Source: Bifidobacterium gallicum DSM 20093 = LMG 11596
GTDB lineage: Bacteria > Actinomycetota > Actinomycetes > Actinomycetales > Bifidobacteriaceae
Direction of reading: 5' to 3'
Length of the DNA: 64,000 bases
Assembly (NCBI RefSeq): GCF_000741205.1
Contig: NZ_JGYW01000004.1
Coordinates: 310,001 to 374,000 of the forward strand
Shown here: one piece after another, positions 19,601-27,057 of the stretch
Position numbering within the stretch: position 1 is the stretch's first letter
Layout: each line of letters starts with the position of its first letter
Notes under the pieces: generated by a model
Database searches by the model: none
What the model saw: the letters and a program-made list of their open reading frames with translations, nothing else
Told to the model about the DNA's origin: nothing
Made by a program: the position numbers and the translations under genes

Positions 19601-20704
19601 TCGGGTGAACAAGGCCACCCTGCTCCGGCCCCTGATGGCGGTTGGCCTGATATCAGTCATGTGTTCACGCAAGCGGCTATCGCGACGGTCGGCGCGCAAA
19701 TCCACCCGGAAGTGCTCGACGGTTTGATGGAGCGTCTGGCCCCGTATTTGCGCATGACGTTCATCGTTGAGCAGCCGCTACCCTCCCCGAAGCAACGTCG
19801 ACGCCATGCTCGAGGCCAGGTCAAAGTATTGGGACGTGGCAAGGATCTCAAAGCCTTGCAGCGCGAATTCGCCCAAGCCGCCCAGGCCAGTGCGCGCCAG
19901 ATTGTGCACCGGCAGGCCGAGCAAGCCGCCAACGAAGGCCGCATGGTGGCCCAAGCCAACTTGTTGCAAAAGGCTGGAGCCACTACGGTGCCACGCGATG
20001 TGATGCTCTGGAATGCCGCATTGGACCAGTTGCGTCTGCCCTCCGAACGTGTTTCCTCACGATGGCTCGGTAATGAGGCGCTCATGTTGGCATCCGCGCC
20101 CTACCAGTCCACGAAGGCGCTCGTTGAGGATTTGCAACTGGCCGCCGTCAAACGATTGCTGCCCGACATTGCCCAACTTGAGGATGATGATGCGTTGGCC
20201 GCAGCCGTGGCCGACGTGGCCGACGTGTATGAAGACACTGTGTATGCCGTGGCCAAAGATGTCATCGCGATTCTCAAACGACATGCTGAAGTCGACAAGG
20301 CTGTGTCGGGACCCGCAGATTTGCCGATGCTGTCGGTGCTGCAATCCATTCGCGAACATAGCGCCTCACTCGTGCATGATGGTTTCATTGGCGCCGCTCC
20401 CCCTTATGCGTTGCCACGCATCGAACGCTATTTGCATGCCGATTTGATGCGTTTGAACAAGGCGAAAACCGACCGTAACCGTGATGTGAACTGGGCGTGG
20501 CAAGCCGATGAAGCCAAACAGCTTGTCGATAAGGCCGAGCAGGCTGCCCAATCCGAACCGGCTGGAGCCGCGCGTGACGCGGCCATTGCCAAAGTGGAGG
20601 CGGCACGTTGGATGGTGGAGGAATTCCTCGTGTCGCTGTGGGCTCAGGAACTGGGCACGGCACAACCCGTCAGCATGCAACGCATTACGAAGGCGTTGCG
20701 CTAG
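16655..20704 (+). CDS. hrpA: ATP-dependent RNA helicase HrpA
   Basis: 1349 residues, near the usual HrpA length. Motif I is GQTGSGKTTQ (about 32-41), motif II is IDEAHERS (about 129), motif III is SATID, and motif VI is QRSGRCGRVADG. The helicase-associated domains and the long C-terminal DUF3418 region, which distinguishes HrpA from HrpB, follow. HrpA resolves collided ribosomes in E. coli. ATG 16655 opens MKFEYPPELPVSAARDEIV; a TTG at 16589 would add 22 residues. The next gene starts 13 bases after its stop. Confidence 0.94.
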   Translation: MKFEYPPELPVSAARDEIVEAVKHAQVVIVSGQTGSGKTTQLPKILLELGRGSHGKQIVHTQPRRLAARTVAERIASELGVRLGDEVGYQVRFTDESSPNTRLRVVTDGILLAQIQRDPLLTRYDTIVIDEAHERSLNIDFLLGYLTALLPKRPDLKLIITSATIDSVKFQQHFEHALHAKVPVIEVSGRTYPVQIAYEPLGAAPALMNHVPGFDDGVRPGDDDYGSEAAAEDTDMPTAVARACMELLILSQHVSGPRDILVFAAGERDIHEFEQALRRHLGPRASDMRRPDAVEITPLFARLSAKEQHRVFEAHSQQRIVIATNVAETSLTVPSIRYVVDPGMARISRYSKSAKVQRLPIEPISQASADQRSGRCGRVADGIAIRLYSREDYETRPRFTEPEILRTSLGAVVLHMLSVGVASSAEDITDFGFIDPPDMKAVSDGFNELTELRAISRKNGHTTLTHIGRQLSRLPIDVRLGRMVIEAAKSTTPNTLAAVIVIVAFLSLQDPRERPDAAREEADRIHNRYADASSDFLTALNLWDRAFQVDGEMSNHALRRWCKNEYMNFLRMRQWKDLVSQLRQMCQELKFKVGQPLPASRPEPAIRELPINQQAAHSLACSWDTDGIHRSMLAGLLSMIGMQVIHEPKASDFTGLKGAAKAKAIKRAQKMAKNDYQGARGTRFAIFPASALHKATPQWIMTTELVETSRLWARYCASIDPAWAERLAGNLTRTTYANPHWSGSRGAAVADAKVLLYGLPIVSDRVVQWGRVNPLEARDFLIRQGLVEGDIQQRFAHDEFIQRNIDVLEDAAEDANRTRQVAQTVSDEDLFDFYNRIVPNTAVSVADLAKWWKTEYEQHPHLLDFDPDQVERLNDQDSVSLDDFPDHWHTMGSDGRAVDLRLSYVYDTSADNDGVSVHIPISMLSRIAPEQFTWNVPGLLDELIVALIKALPKALRVQFVPAPDTAKRIRTWIDDHFVQLPGSGEQGHPAPAPDGGWPDISHVFTQAAIATVGAQIHPEVLDGLMERLAPYLRMTFIVEQPLPSPKQRRRHARGQVKVLGRGKDLKALQREFAQAAQASARQIVHRQAEQAANEGRMVAQANLLQKAGATTVPRDVMLWNAALDQLRLPSERVSSRWLGNEALMLASAPYQSTKALVEDLQLAAVKRLLPDIAQLEDDDALAAAVADVADVYEDTVYAVAKDVIAILKRHAEVDKAVSGPADLPMLSVLQSIREHSASLVHDGFIGAAPPYALPRIERYLHADLMRLNKAKTDRNRDVNWAWQADEAKQLVDKAEQAAQSEPAGAARDAAIAKVEAARWMVEEFLVSLWAQELGTAQPVSMQRITKALR

Positions 20705-20716
20705 AAAGGCGTGCGT

Positions 20717-21643
20717 ATGGCACAACAGCAAGCCATGAAACAACCACGGAAATCAAAGAAAACCACTGTCAAGCGCGTCGTGCGGCGCGTACGGTTGTGG
20801 TGGAAAAAAGCAAGCTGGCGCCAGCGGATCCGGACGATTGTGGCCGCGATACTGGCGCTGCTGCTCGTGGTGGCCGTGTCCATTCCTGTTGTGCGGTTCG
20901 TCAGCTGGCGTGTGGCCGTCCACTCAGCCCGTCACCGGCAGCAGGAACTGACGCAAACCTATGATTTTGATCCGGGCAATATTATTTCCGACGAACAGTT
21001 CTTTAACGGTACGGCGATGAATGCCAAGGAAATCCAAGCGTTCCTGGATGAACAAGGCAAACAGTGCACGGGCGAGCGCTGTCTGAAATCAATGACGTTC
21101 GACACCCATCCGCGCGAAGCCAACGAATATTGCTCACGCATTGATTTGGACGGCAAGCAAACGGCCGCAACGATTATTGCGGCCGCATCCAAAGCCTGCA
21201 GCGTCTCGCCAAAAGTGTTGTTGACGATGCTGCAAAAAGAGCAGCAGCTCGTCAGCGCCACCGACCCGTCCGATTTCCAATTCAAATCGGCGATGGGCTT
21301 GAGCTGCCCGGATGACGCGCAATGTGATCCCAAATATGCGGGATTCTATAATCAGGTGGCCGGATCAGCTGAACGATACCAATATTATGTGCATCACGAG
21401 GAACAATACGGCTACCAAGACGGCCAATTAAATTACGTACGCTACCATCCAAATGAAAGCTGCGGTGGCGAACAAGTCTGGATTGAAAACAAAGCCACAG
21501 CGTTGCTCTATATTTACACACCATACCAACCCAACCGCGCGGCTCTCGACGCAGGAGTTGGTGAAGGCGACCAATGCTCCACCTACGGCAACCGTAACTT
21601 CTCCATCATCTATTCCAACTGGTTCGGCGATCCGCGCGTGTAA
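20717..21643 (+). CDS. Exported protein of unknown function, Cys-rich
   Basis: 308 residues. A strongly basic N-terminus (about 1-40) leads into one membrane segment (IVAAILALLLVVAVSIPVV). An extracytoplasmic domain follows with the sequence DFDPGNIISDEQFFNG, a Cys pair (KQCTGERC), SPKVLLTMLQKEQQL, ALLYIYTPYQPN and a terminal GNRNFSIIYSNWFG. I recognise this domain from actinobacterial surface proteins sometimes labelled hemagglutinin or fused to wall-binding modules. The helix around QKEQQL recalls the catalytic Glu region of lysozyme-like enzymes, but I cannot show activity. AGAAAGG precedes ATG 20717. It may share the hrpA transcript. Confidence 0.7.
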   Translation: MAQQQAMKQPRKSKKTTVKRVVRRVRLWWKKASWRQRIRTIVAAILALLLVVAVSIPVVRFVSWRVAVHSARHRQQELTQTYDFDPGNIISDEQFFNGTAMNAKEIQAFLDEQGKQCTGERCLKSMTFDTHPREANEYCSRIDLDGKQTAATIIAAASKACSVSPKVLLTMLQKEQQLVSATDPSDFQFKSAMGLSCPDDAQCDPKYAGFYNQVAGSAERYQYYVHHEEQYGYQDGQLNYVRYHPNESCGGEQVWIENKATALLYIYTPYQPNRAALDAGVGEGDQCSTYGNRNFSIIYSNWFGDPRV

Positions 21644-21750
21644 TGCTACCTCTACCATTAATTAGACATTGCAAGCAGATTTGATATACAGAACTAATCA
21701 TTGTAATCCACTTTTGACGACATATTCATACGCTTAAGAAGGGGAATATT

Positions 21751-22103
21751 ATATCAAATCGTATTCATATCAAGAAGAAAGCGCTACTTTCTGTAGTTCT
21801 CACTTTTTGTGTTCTAGCTTCATTTCTCACACCGCAAGCTTTAGCAGATTCACGTATGTTCACAGGATTGTGCAACGGTTCATCTTCACCCGGTTATTAC
21901 CATGAAAAGCATAGTGTAAAAAGCATAGTGTAAATTATGCAAACGCTCGGATGCTAGTAAGTTCAGTCTCACATAGTAGCTACAGTGAGGCGAAGCATCC
22001 CAACCTTCTTAGAAGTAGTTCAGCCGCAAAAGGAGATACAAGTTACGCTTTTGCAAGTGGTTCACATGGACTGAGCGGCGCTTATGCATACTATCGCGTG
22101 TAA
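21751..22103 (+). pseudogene. Decayed lactococcin 972-like bacteriocin precursor gene
   Basis: With one copy of a 14-bp tandem duplication removed, a single frame runs from 21751 to TAA 22103. It encodes a basic N-terminus (SNRIHIKKK), a signal peptide (ALLSVVLTFCVLASFL, then TPQALA with an Ala-Leu-Ala cleavage site) and a mature part rich in Ser, Tyr, His and Gly that ends AYAYYRV. That outline, including HSSYSEAKH and the AYY end, resembles the lactococcin 972 family. As it stands, the duplication makes the frame stop at 21931-21933. The codon at the expected start is ATA, five bases after AAGGGGA, so the start also appears lost. Family assignment is tentative; the double lesion is directly visible. 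Confidence 0.6.
21905..21932 (+). repeat. Perfect 14-bp tandem duplication breaking the bacteriocin frame
   Basis: AAAAGCATAGTGTA occurs twice in direct succession (21905-21918 and 21919-21932). Because 14 is not a multiple of three, it shifts the frame into a stop. It looks like a recent replication-slippage event. Confidence 0.9.
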
Positions 22104-22271
22104 TAATATTCGTCGAACATTGATTCACGCCGGCTTGATTATTATCGCTGGCGTGCTTGGTGTTTCACTGTCGGCATGCGGTGGCACTGCTACGGATGCG
22201 GCAACGGTTTGGCGAACATCCGTGACCTATCGGTGGATGTTGAGGGCTTGAGTGACGCAGAAGATCAGTAA
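22084..22271 (+). pseudogene. Remnant of a lipoprotein gene overlapping the bacteriocin end
   Basis: An ATG at 22084 lies inside the last codons of the bacteriocin frame. It opens a lipoprotein signal, AGLIIIAGVLGVSLSAC, with an L-S-A-C lipobox, then GGTATDAA, and stops at 22251 after about 55 codons. In another frame the same stretch continues as GLANIRDLSVDVEGLSDAED to TAA 22271, with good codon character, which suggests an internal deletion or frameshift in a longer gene. Lactococcin 972-type loci carry membrane and ABC-transporter immunity genes after the bacteriocin; this may be what is left of such a partner. Confidence 0.45.
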
Positions 22272-22275
22272 GGGC

Positions 22276-22480
22276 GAAACTGCATCTGTACTGACCAGGC
22301 TGGTCAGAAGAAATGCAATAACGAACATCAAAACGCATCTTTCCTGACCAACTTGGTCAGGAAAAATACAGTATGGAACGTAAAACCGCATGTTTGCTGA
22401 CCAGCTTGGTCAGCGAACATGCACTACAGAACGCAAGATGGGGTGTTTCCTTACCACTGCGGTAAGGAAACACCCCATCT
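22276..22480. repeat. 53-bp-period tandem array of covarying hairpins
   Basis: A 17-base inverted-repeat core begins at 22291, 22344, 22397 and 22450, exactly 53 bases apart each time. The first three cores are CTGACCA-nnn-TGGTCAG (the first reads CTGACCAGGCTGGTCAG); the fourth is CTTACCA-ctg-CGGTAAG. Sequence between cores is also conserved in units 1-3 (GCA, GAAC, AAA and GCAT elements). The stems extend outwards across unit boundaries with changes on both arms: TTTC/GAAA, GCATGTT/AACATGC and GGGGTGTTTC/GAAACACCCC. The last is a perfect 20-bp stem at 22436-22455 and 22461-22480. It lies between the bacteriocin remnants and the 3' end of glnA; function unknown. Confidence 0.85.
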
Positions 22481-22560
22481 CCACTGCTGCAGGCCTCGCT
22501 GGATTGGCACCGGAACGCACCGGTATGCGCCTGTACGCACCGGCAACGCAGCCGCGATGG

Positions 22561-23898
22561 TCAGAGCTTGGCCAAGTAGTGTTCGAGTTCGAACGGCGTG
22601 ACCTGACGGCGGTACGCGTTCCACTCCTGACGCTTGTTGCGGATGAAGTAGTTGAACACGTGTTCGCCGAGCACGTCGGCCACAAAGTCGGATTTCTCCA
22701 TGATCTTCACGGCTTCTTCGAGCGATTCAGGCAGCGGCTGGATGCCCATGGCCTGGCGCTCCTGGTCGGTCAGCTCCCAAACGTCATCACTCGTGGGTTC
22801 ACCCAACGTCATCTTCTGCTCAATGCCGTCAAGACCTGCGGCGAGCAGCACCGAGTAGGCCAGATACGGGTTACACACCGAATCGAGCGCACGGTATTCG
22901 ATACGTGCCGAATTGCCCTTGCCTGGCTTGTACATGGGGATGCGCAGCAACGCGGAACGGTTGTTGTGGCCCCAGCAGATGTAGCTTGGCGCCTCGTTGC
23001 CGCCCCACAGGCGCTTGTACGAGTTGACATACTGGTCGGTCACCGCGCTGATTTCAGCCGCGTGGTGCAGAATGCCGGCGGCAAACTGGCGTGCCGTGAT
23101 CGACATGTTGAACTCTTGACCGGCCTCGTAGAACGCGTTCGAATCGCCTTCAAACAGGCTCAGATGCGTATGCATGCCCGATCCTGGCGCATTGGCCAGC
23201 GGCTTGGGCATGAAGCTCGCGTGGATGCCGCGTTCGAGTGAGATTTCCTTGACGACCGTGCGGAACGTCATGATGTTGTCGGCAATCGTCAACGCGTCGG
23301 CATAACGCAAATCGATTTCGTTCTGGCCCGGGCCGCCTTCATGGTGCGAAAACTCGACCGAGATACCCATCTGCTCCAGCATGTTCACTGTGGCACGGCG
23401 GAAATCCATGCCCGGGGAACGCGGCACATGGTCAAAGTAGCCGCCCTCATCAATCGGCACGGGAGTCTGTGACCAGTCGTCCTGCTTTTTGAACAGATAG
23501 AACTCGATTTCGGGATGCACATAGAACGTGAAGCCCTTGTCTTTGGCTTTCGACAACGCCCGCTTGAGCACGTGGCGCGGATCGGCCAGTGACGGCTCAC
23601 CGTCAGGGGTTTGCACGTCACAGAAAATGCGTGCGGTGCCTTGAGGTCCTCCGCGCCACGGCAAAATTTGGAACGTGGACGGATCGGGACGCAAAATCAT
23701 GTCGTCTTCCGACACGCGCGTCATGCCTTCAATGGCCGAGCCGTCAAATCCAATGCCTTCTTCGAAAGCAGCCTCAAGTTCCGCAGGTGCAATCGCCACT
23801 GATTTCAGCGTTCCCATTACATCCGTAAACCACAGGCGGATGAAGCGAACGTCTCGCTCTTCTACTGTCCGGAGCGCATATTCCTGCTGTTTATCCAT
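22561..23898 (-). CDS. glnA: Glutamine synthetase type I-alpha
   Basis: 445 residues, starting MDKQQEYALRTVEERDVRF. It joins ammonia to glutamate using ATP. Family blocks seen are GFDGSAIEG, the metal-site region EIEFYLFK, EFSHHEGGPGQNEIDL, the NAPGSGMHTHLSLF block and the RIEYRALDS segment. The adenylylation loop with its Tyr, found in the beta subtype, is absent: that place reads DVWELTDQERQAM. It is therefore not expected to be controlled by GlnE, and feedback inhibition is more likely. It follows hisA on the same strand, with a 154-base gap. The ribosome-binding site is weak. Confidence 0.95.
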   Translation of the reverse strand: MDKQQEYALRTVEERDVRFIRLWFTDVMGTLKSVAIAPAELEAAFEEGIGFDGSAIEGMTRVSEDDMILRPDPSTFQILPWRGGPQGTARIFCDVQTPDGEPSLADPRHVLKRALSKAKDKGFTFYVHPEIEFYLFKKQDDWSQTPVPIDEGGYFDHVPRSPGMDFRRATVNMLEQMGISVEFSHHEGGPGQNEIDLRYADALTIADNIMTFRTVVKEISLERGIHASFMPKPLANAPGSGMHTHLSLFEGDSNAFYEAGQEFNMSITARQFAAGILHHAAEISAVTDQYVNSYKRLWGGNEAPSYICWGHNNRSALLRIPMYKPGKGNSARIEYRALDSVCNPYLAYSVLLAAGLDGIEQKMTLGEPTSDDVWELTDQERQAMGIQPLPESLEEAVKIMEKSDFVADVLGEHVFNYFIRNKRQEWNAYRRQVTPFELEHYLAKL

Positions 23899-24052
23899 AA
23901 CAGGCCATGCAAGCAGGCTTATGTTACGAATCGCGTTAACATGCGCGTCCACGGTCGCTTGACCGTCATATAGTAAACGTCCGGCAATCATATGCCGGAC
24001 GTTTCGTGGTTTCCGCTTACTCGCGCATACTCGCCATCGTCATCTGCCTAGT

Positions 24053-24781
24053 TCAGCCGCGCGCCACTTCCAAGGCTTGCGGCAGCGTGAACGCTTTGGC
24101 ATAAAGCGACTTGCCGAGGATCGCCGAGTCCACGCCGAGCGGTTCGAGCGCTTTGAGATGTTCGAGGTCCTCGAGCGTCGAGATGCCGCCACTGGCCGTC
24201 ACTTTGGCGTCGGTCGCGCGCGCCACTTCCTCCAGCAGCTCCAGGTTTGGGCCCGTCATCATGCCGTCACGGTTGACGTCGGTCACCACGTAGCGTGAGC
24301 AACCGGCTTCGTCCAGCAGCGCCATCATTTCAAACAGGTCGCCGCCTTCCTTGACCCAGCCGCGTGCGGCCAGCGTGTGTCCGCGTACATCAAGGCCCAC
24401 GGCCACTTTGTCGCCATATTTGGCGATTTGTTCGGCCGTCCACTCAGGATTTTCGAGTGCCGCCGTGCCGATGTTGACACGCGAGGCTCCCGCATCAATC
24501 GCCTCGGCAATCGACGCGTCGTCACGCATGCCGCCCGACATTTCAATGTGGACCTGGTCACCCAGCGTTTCCACAATCGAACGCAGCAATGGACGGTTGT
24601 TGCCCGTGCCAAACGCCGCGTCCAGATCAACGAGATGGATCCACTCGGCACCGAGTTCCACCCAGGTGCGCGCGGCATCGAGCGGCGAGCCGTAATCCGT
24701 TTCGGAGCCCGACTTGCCTTGCGTCAGCCGCACGGCCTTGCCGTCACGTACATCCACGGCAGGCAGCAATGTCAACGTCAT
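24053..24781 (-). CDS. hisA: Phosphoribosyl isomerase HisA/PriA
   Basis: 242 residues forming a TIM barrel. It isomerises ProFAR to PRFAR in histidine synthesis; actinobacterial PriA proteins also do the TrpF step, so dual function is possible. Visible are the first catalytic Asp in [15 protein letters not shown], the phosphate loop SGGMRDDAS, the second catalytic Asp in [15 protein letters not shown] and the second phosphate loop ASGGIST. AGAAAGAGAAG precedes ATG 24781. It lies 93 bases after hisH. Confidence 0.94.
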   Translation of the reverse strand: MTLTLLPAVDVRDGKAVRLTQGKSGSETDYGSPLDAARTWVELGAEWIHLVDLDAAFGTGNNRPLLRSIVETLGDQVHIEMSGGMRDDASIAEAIDAGASRVNIGTAALENPEWTAEQIAKYGDKVAVGLDVRGHTLAARGWVKEGGDLFEMMALLDEAGCSRYVVTDVNRDGMMTGPNLELLEEVARATDAKVTASGGISTLEDLEHLKALEPLGVDSAILGKSLYAKAFTLPQALEVARG

Positions 24782-24874
24782 GTTCTTCTCTTTCTCTTGT
24801 GAATGCTTGGCTCTTGCGCACGCTTGGAGCACGTTCACATTGTTGTTTATTTCCGCACTCCGTCGCTATAGCGT

Positions 24875-25636
24875 TTAGAGCACACCTACCCAGTTCCTGA
24901 GCAATTGGGCGCCAGCTTCAGCCGACTTTTCGGGATGGAATTGTGTAGCGAACAACGGGCCTTGCTCCACGACGGCCACAAAGCGGCTGCGCCCGTACTC
25001 GCACCACGACACTTGCTGGGTGTTCCCCAAATCAATGCCATGCGCTGCAGTGTCAACGATGCTGGCATCCATCGCCGCATACGAGTGCACGTAATAGAAG
25101 CGTTCCTGTTCAATGCCGTGCAGCAACGTGGAGCCTTCGGCCGCTTGGACGGTGTCCCAGCCCATGTGTGGCACCACATCGGCATCGAGCAGTTGCACGT
25201 CGCCGCCGATCAGACCAAGTCCGGCGCTGACAGCCTCAACATGCGGCATATGGTCGCGCGCCGAGCTGTCTGCGCCTGTAGCACCACGCAAATCAGCTTG
25301 GATGTCGGCTTCAATGTCTTTGGCCAAACGGTCCAGTTCAGCTTGCGCGTCACCGTTTTCCTCACCAGTCTGGAACATGATCTGTTCACCCACGCACACG
25401 CCGAGCACGGGGCGGTTCGCACGCAGACGGTCAATGATCACACGGTCGCCTGCAGCGCGCTGCAACCCTTGCATGCATGCGGCGAACGCGCCCACACCTG
25501 GCACCACTAAGCCATCGGCTTCAAGGGCTGAACGGTAGTCGGAAGTCAAGGTCACATCGAGGCCCAGGTTGGCCAGCGCACGCATCATCGAGCGCACGTT
25601 GCCGAACCCATAGTCGAAAACCACTACGGAGGTCAT
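24875..25636 (-). CDS. hisH: Imidazole glycerol phosphate synthase glutaminase HisH, with insertion
   Basis: 253 residues; typical HisH is about 200-215. It supplies ammonia from glutamine to HisF. The nucleophile is C81 in LGVCVGEQ, and the triad His and Glu are in ATQFHPEKS near the C-terminus. An acidic insertion at roughly residues 91-137 (after QIMFQT, before GLGLIGG) accounts for the extra length. GAAAGGGA precedes ATG 25636. hisF is not in the window. Confidence 0.94.
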   Translation of the reverse strand: MTSVVVFDYGFGNVRSMMRALANLGLDVTLTSDYRSALEADGLVVPGVGAFAACMQGLQRAAGDRVIIDRLRANRPVLGVCVGEQIMFQTGEENGDAQAELDRLAKDIEADIQADLRGATGADSSARDHMPHVEAVSAGLGLIGGDVQLLDADVVPHMGWDTVQAAEGSTLLHGIEQERFYYVHSYAAMDASIVDTAAHGIDLGNTQQVSWCEYGRSRFVAVVEQGPLFATQFHPEKSAEAGAQLLRNWVGVL

Positions 25637-25705
25637 GGAAAGTCCCTTTCGTCGGATGTTCACGGGATGGTTACGGTTGCGTCAGGAGCCGCTTTTCCAG
25701 CGGCA

Positions 25706-26380
25706 TCATTCTATGGATGAGTTGCCGCCACGCCCATAGCGAGTATGGCTCGAAATGATCGACAACGCCTGCTCATGCGTCAGCTCGCCCGATGCGAATG
25801 CATGCATGTCGGATTCTTTGAGGTCGTTGAGGCTGCTGATGCCGAGCATCAGGTCCTCCACGAAGGGCGCTGTGGTCGTGAATAATAACGGCGGCGCATA
25901 ATGCTCCCCCGCCTCCCCTTCGAAGTACAGCGTGGCCTCAAGCTTGTCGGCACGGTTCACCGCCAACACCACAGCCAAGCCCGAAACGACCGTCGTCAAG
26001 TCTTTGGCCGCCGCTTCGGGGCCGTCGCCATCCAAATTGCGCAGCACGGCCACGGCGCCTTGCGCCGAATCGAAACAGTCGGCGGAAATGTCGGACAGTT
26101 GGCAGAATGCGGCCAGCAGCGACGCGCTCGTCAACCGTGTAACAATCACGGCACGTTTCGCTTTGTTGCCCAGCAGTCCCTCGAGTTCATCTTCGAAGTG
26201 TTCAGCGGATTCGTCGGTTGATGAGGAATCATCAAAATCCTCTACGGAACCGGCACTGTCGGGCTCGTCAGCGACAGGCTCCTGATTGCGGAACTCCTGT
26301 TCGATGCTCGCGAACGCGGCCTCCAAATCAGCCATTTCGGACGCGTCGAACGCGTCGTCTTGCTCTGCGGAATCCGACAT
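25706..26380 (-). CDS. Acidic protein of unknown function in the his operon
   Basis: 224 residues. Residues 1-75 are very acidic and probably disordered. Residues 78-200 look folded (AKRAVIVTRLTSASLLAAFCQ, DLTTVVSGLAVVLAVNR). The C-terminus, SGELTHEQALSIISSHTRYG, could be a small helical module. No signal peptide or membrane helix is seen and I recognise no catalytic motif. Its ATG overlaps the hisB stop by one base (TGATG) and hisH follows 69 bases on, so it is made together with the histidine enzymes. It may be a regulator or assembly partner of that pathway; this is inference. Confidence 0.75.
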   Translation of the reverse strand: MSDSAEQDDAFDASEMADLEAAFASIEQEFRNQEPVADEPDSAGSVEDFDDSSSTDESAEHFEDELEGLLGNKAKRAVIVTRLTSASLLAAFCQLSDISADCFDSAQGAVAVLRNLDGDGPEAAAKDLTTVVSGLAVVLAVNRADKLEATLYFEGEAGEHYAPPLLFTTTAPFVEDLMLGISSLNDLKESDMHAFASGELTHEQALSIISSHTRYGRGGNSSIE

Positions 26381-26979
26381 CACAACGCTCCCTTGGTGCT
26401 CGGGATGCCCTCAACGCGCGGATCGGGCTCAATAGCGAAACGCAGCGCACGCGCCAACGCCTTGAACTCGGCTTCGGCGATATGATGCGGATCGCGGCCC
26501 GCGATCACATGCAAATGCAGGCAGATGCCAGCGTGGAACGCAATCGATTCCATGACGTGACGCACGAGCGAACCCGTGAAATGGCCGCCAATCATGCAGT
26601 ATTGGAACCCTTCAGGCTCTCCAGAGCACACGCAGTACGGGCGTCCCGAAACGTCGACCACAGCCTTGGCCAACGCTTCATCGAGCGGCACGGTGGCGTC
26701 GGCAAAACGGCGGATGCCGCCCTTGTCACCCAACGCCATACGCAAGGCTTCGCCGAATACGATGGCCGTATCTTCCACGGTGTGATGGGCGTCAATATCC
26801 GTGTCACCGTGTGCACGAATCGTCAAATCAATCAGCGAATGCTTGCCCAATGCCGTCATCATATGGTTGAAGAACGGCACAGTCGTCTCAATGTCGGTTT
26901 TGCCCGTGCCATCAAGATTCAAGCTCAGTTCTACGCTGGATTCGCTGGTTTCGCGCACGATCGTGGCCGTACGTGCCAT
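26380..26979 (-). CDS. hisB: Imidazoleglycerol-phosphate dehydratase HisB
   Basis: 199 residues, the monofunctional form. It dehydrates IGP to imidazole acetol phosphate. The two manganese-binding HHxxE-type repeats appear as [10 protein letters not shown] and [14 protein letters not shown], with [15 protein letters not shown] at the N-terminal side. AGGAGG lies seven bases before the ATG. Its stop is coupled to the following unknown gene. Confidence 0.96.
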   Translation of the reverse strand: MARTATIVRETSESSVELSLNLDGTGKTDIETTVPFFNHMMTALGKHSLIDLTIRAHGDTDIDAHHTVEDTAIVFGEALRMALGDKGGIRRFADATVPLDEALAKAVVDVSGRPYCVCSGEPEGFQYCMIGGHFTGSLVRHVMESIAFHAGICLHLHVIAGRDPHHIAEAEFKALARALRFAIEPDPRVEGIPSTKGAL

Positions 26980-27057
26980 CTGCTTGCCTCCTTGTGTTGT
27001 GCGCCGCTACGGCAGGAGCCCGCAGTAGTGCTGCAGGCTCCCGCAATCAGGCGCGTT

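Noticed and set aside
22276-22480. CRISPR array
   Set aside because: The period is constant, but the repeat is a hairpin with covarying arms and related intervening sequence. There are no unique spacers, only four units and no cas genes.
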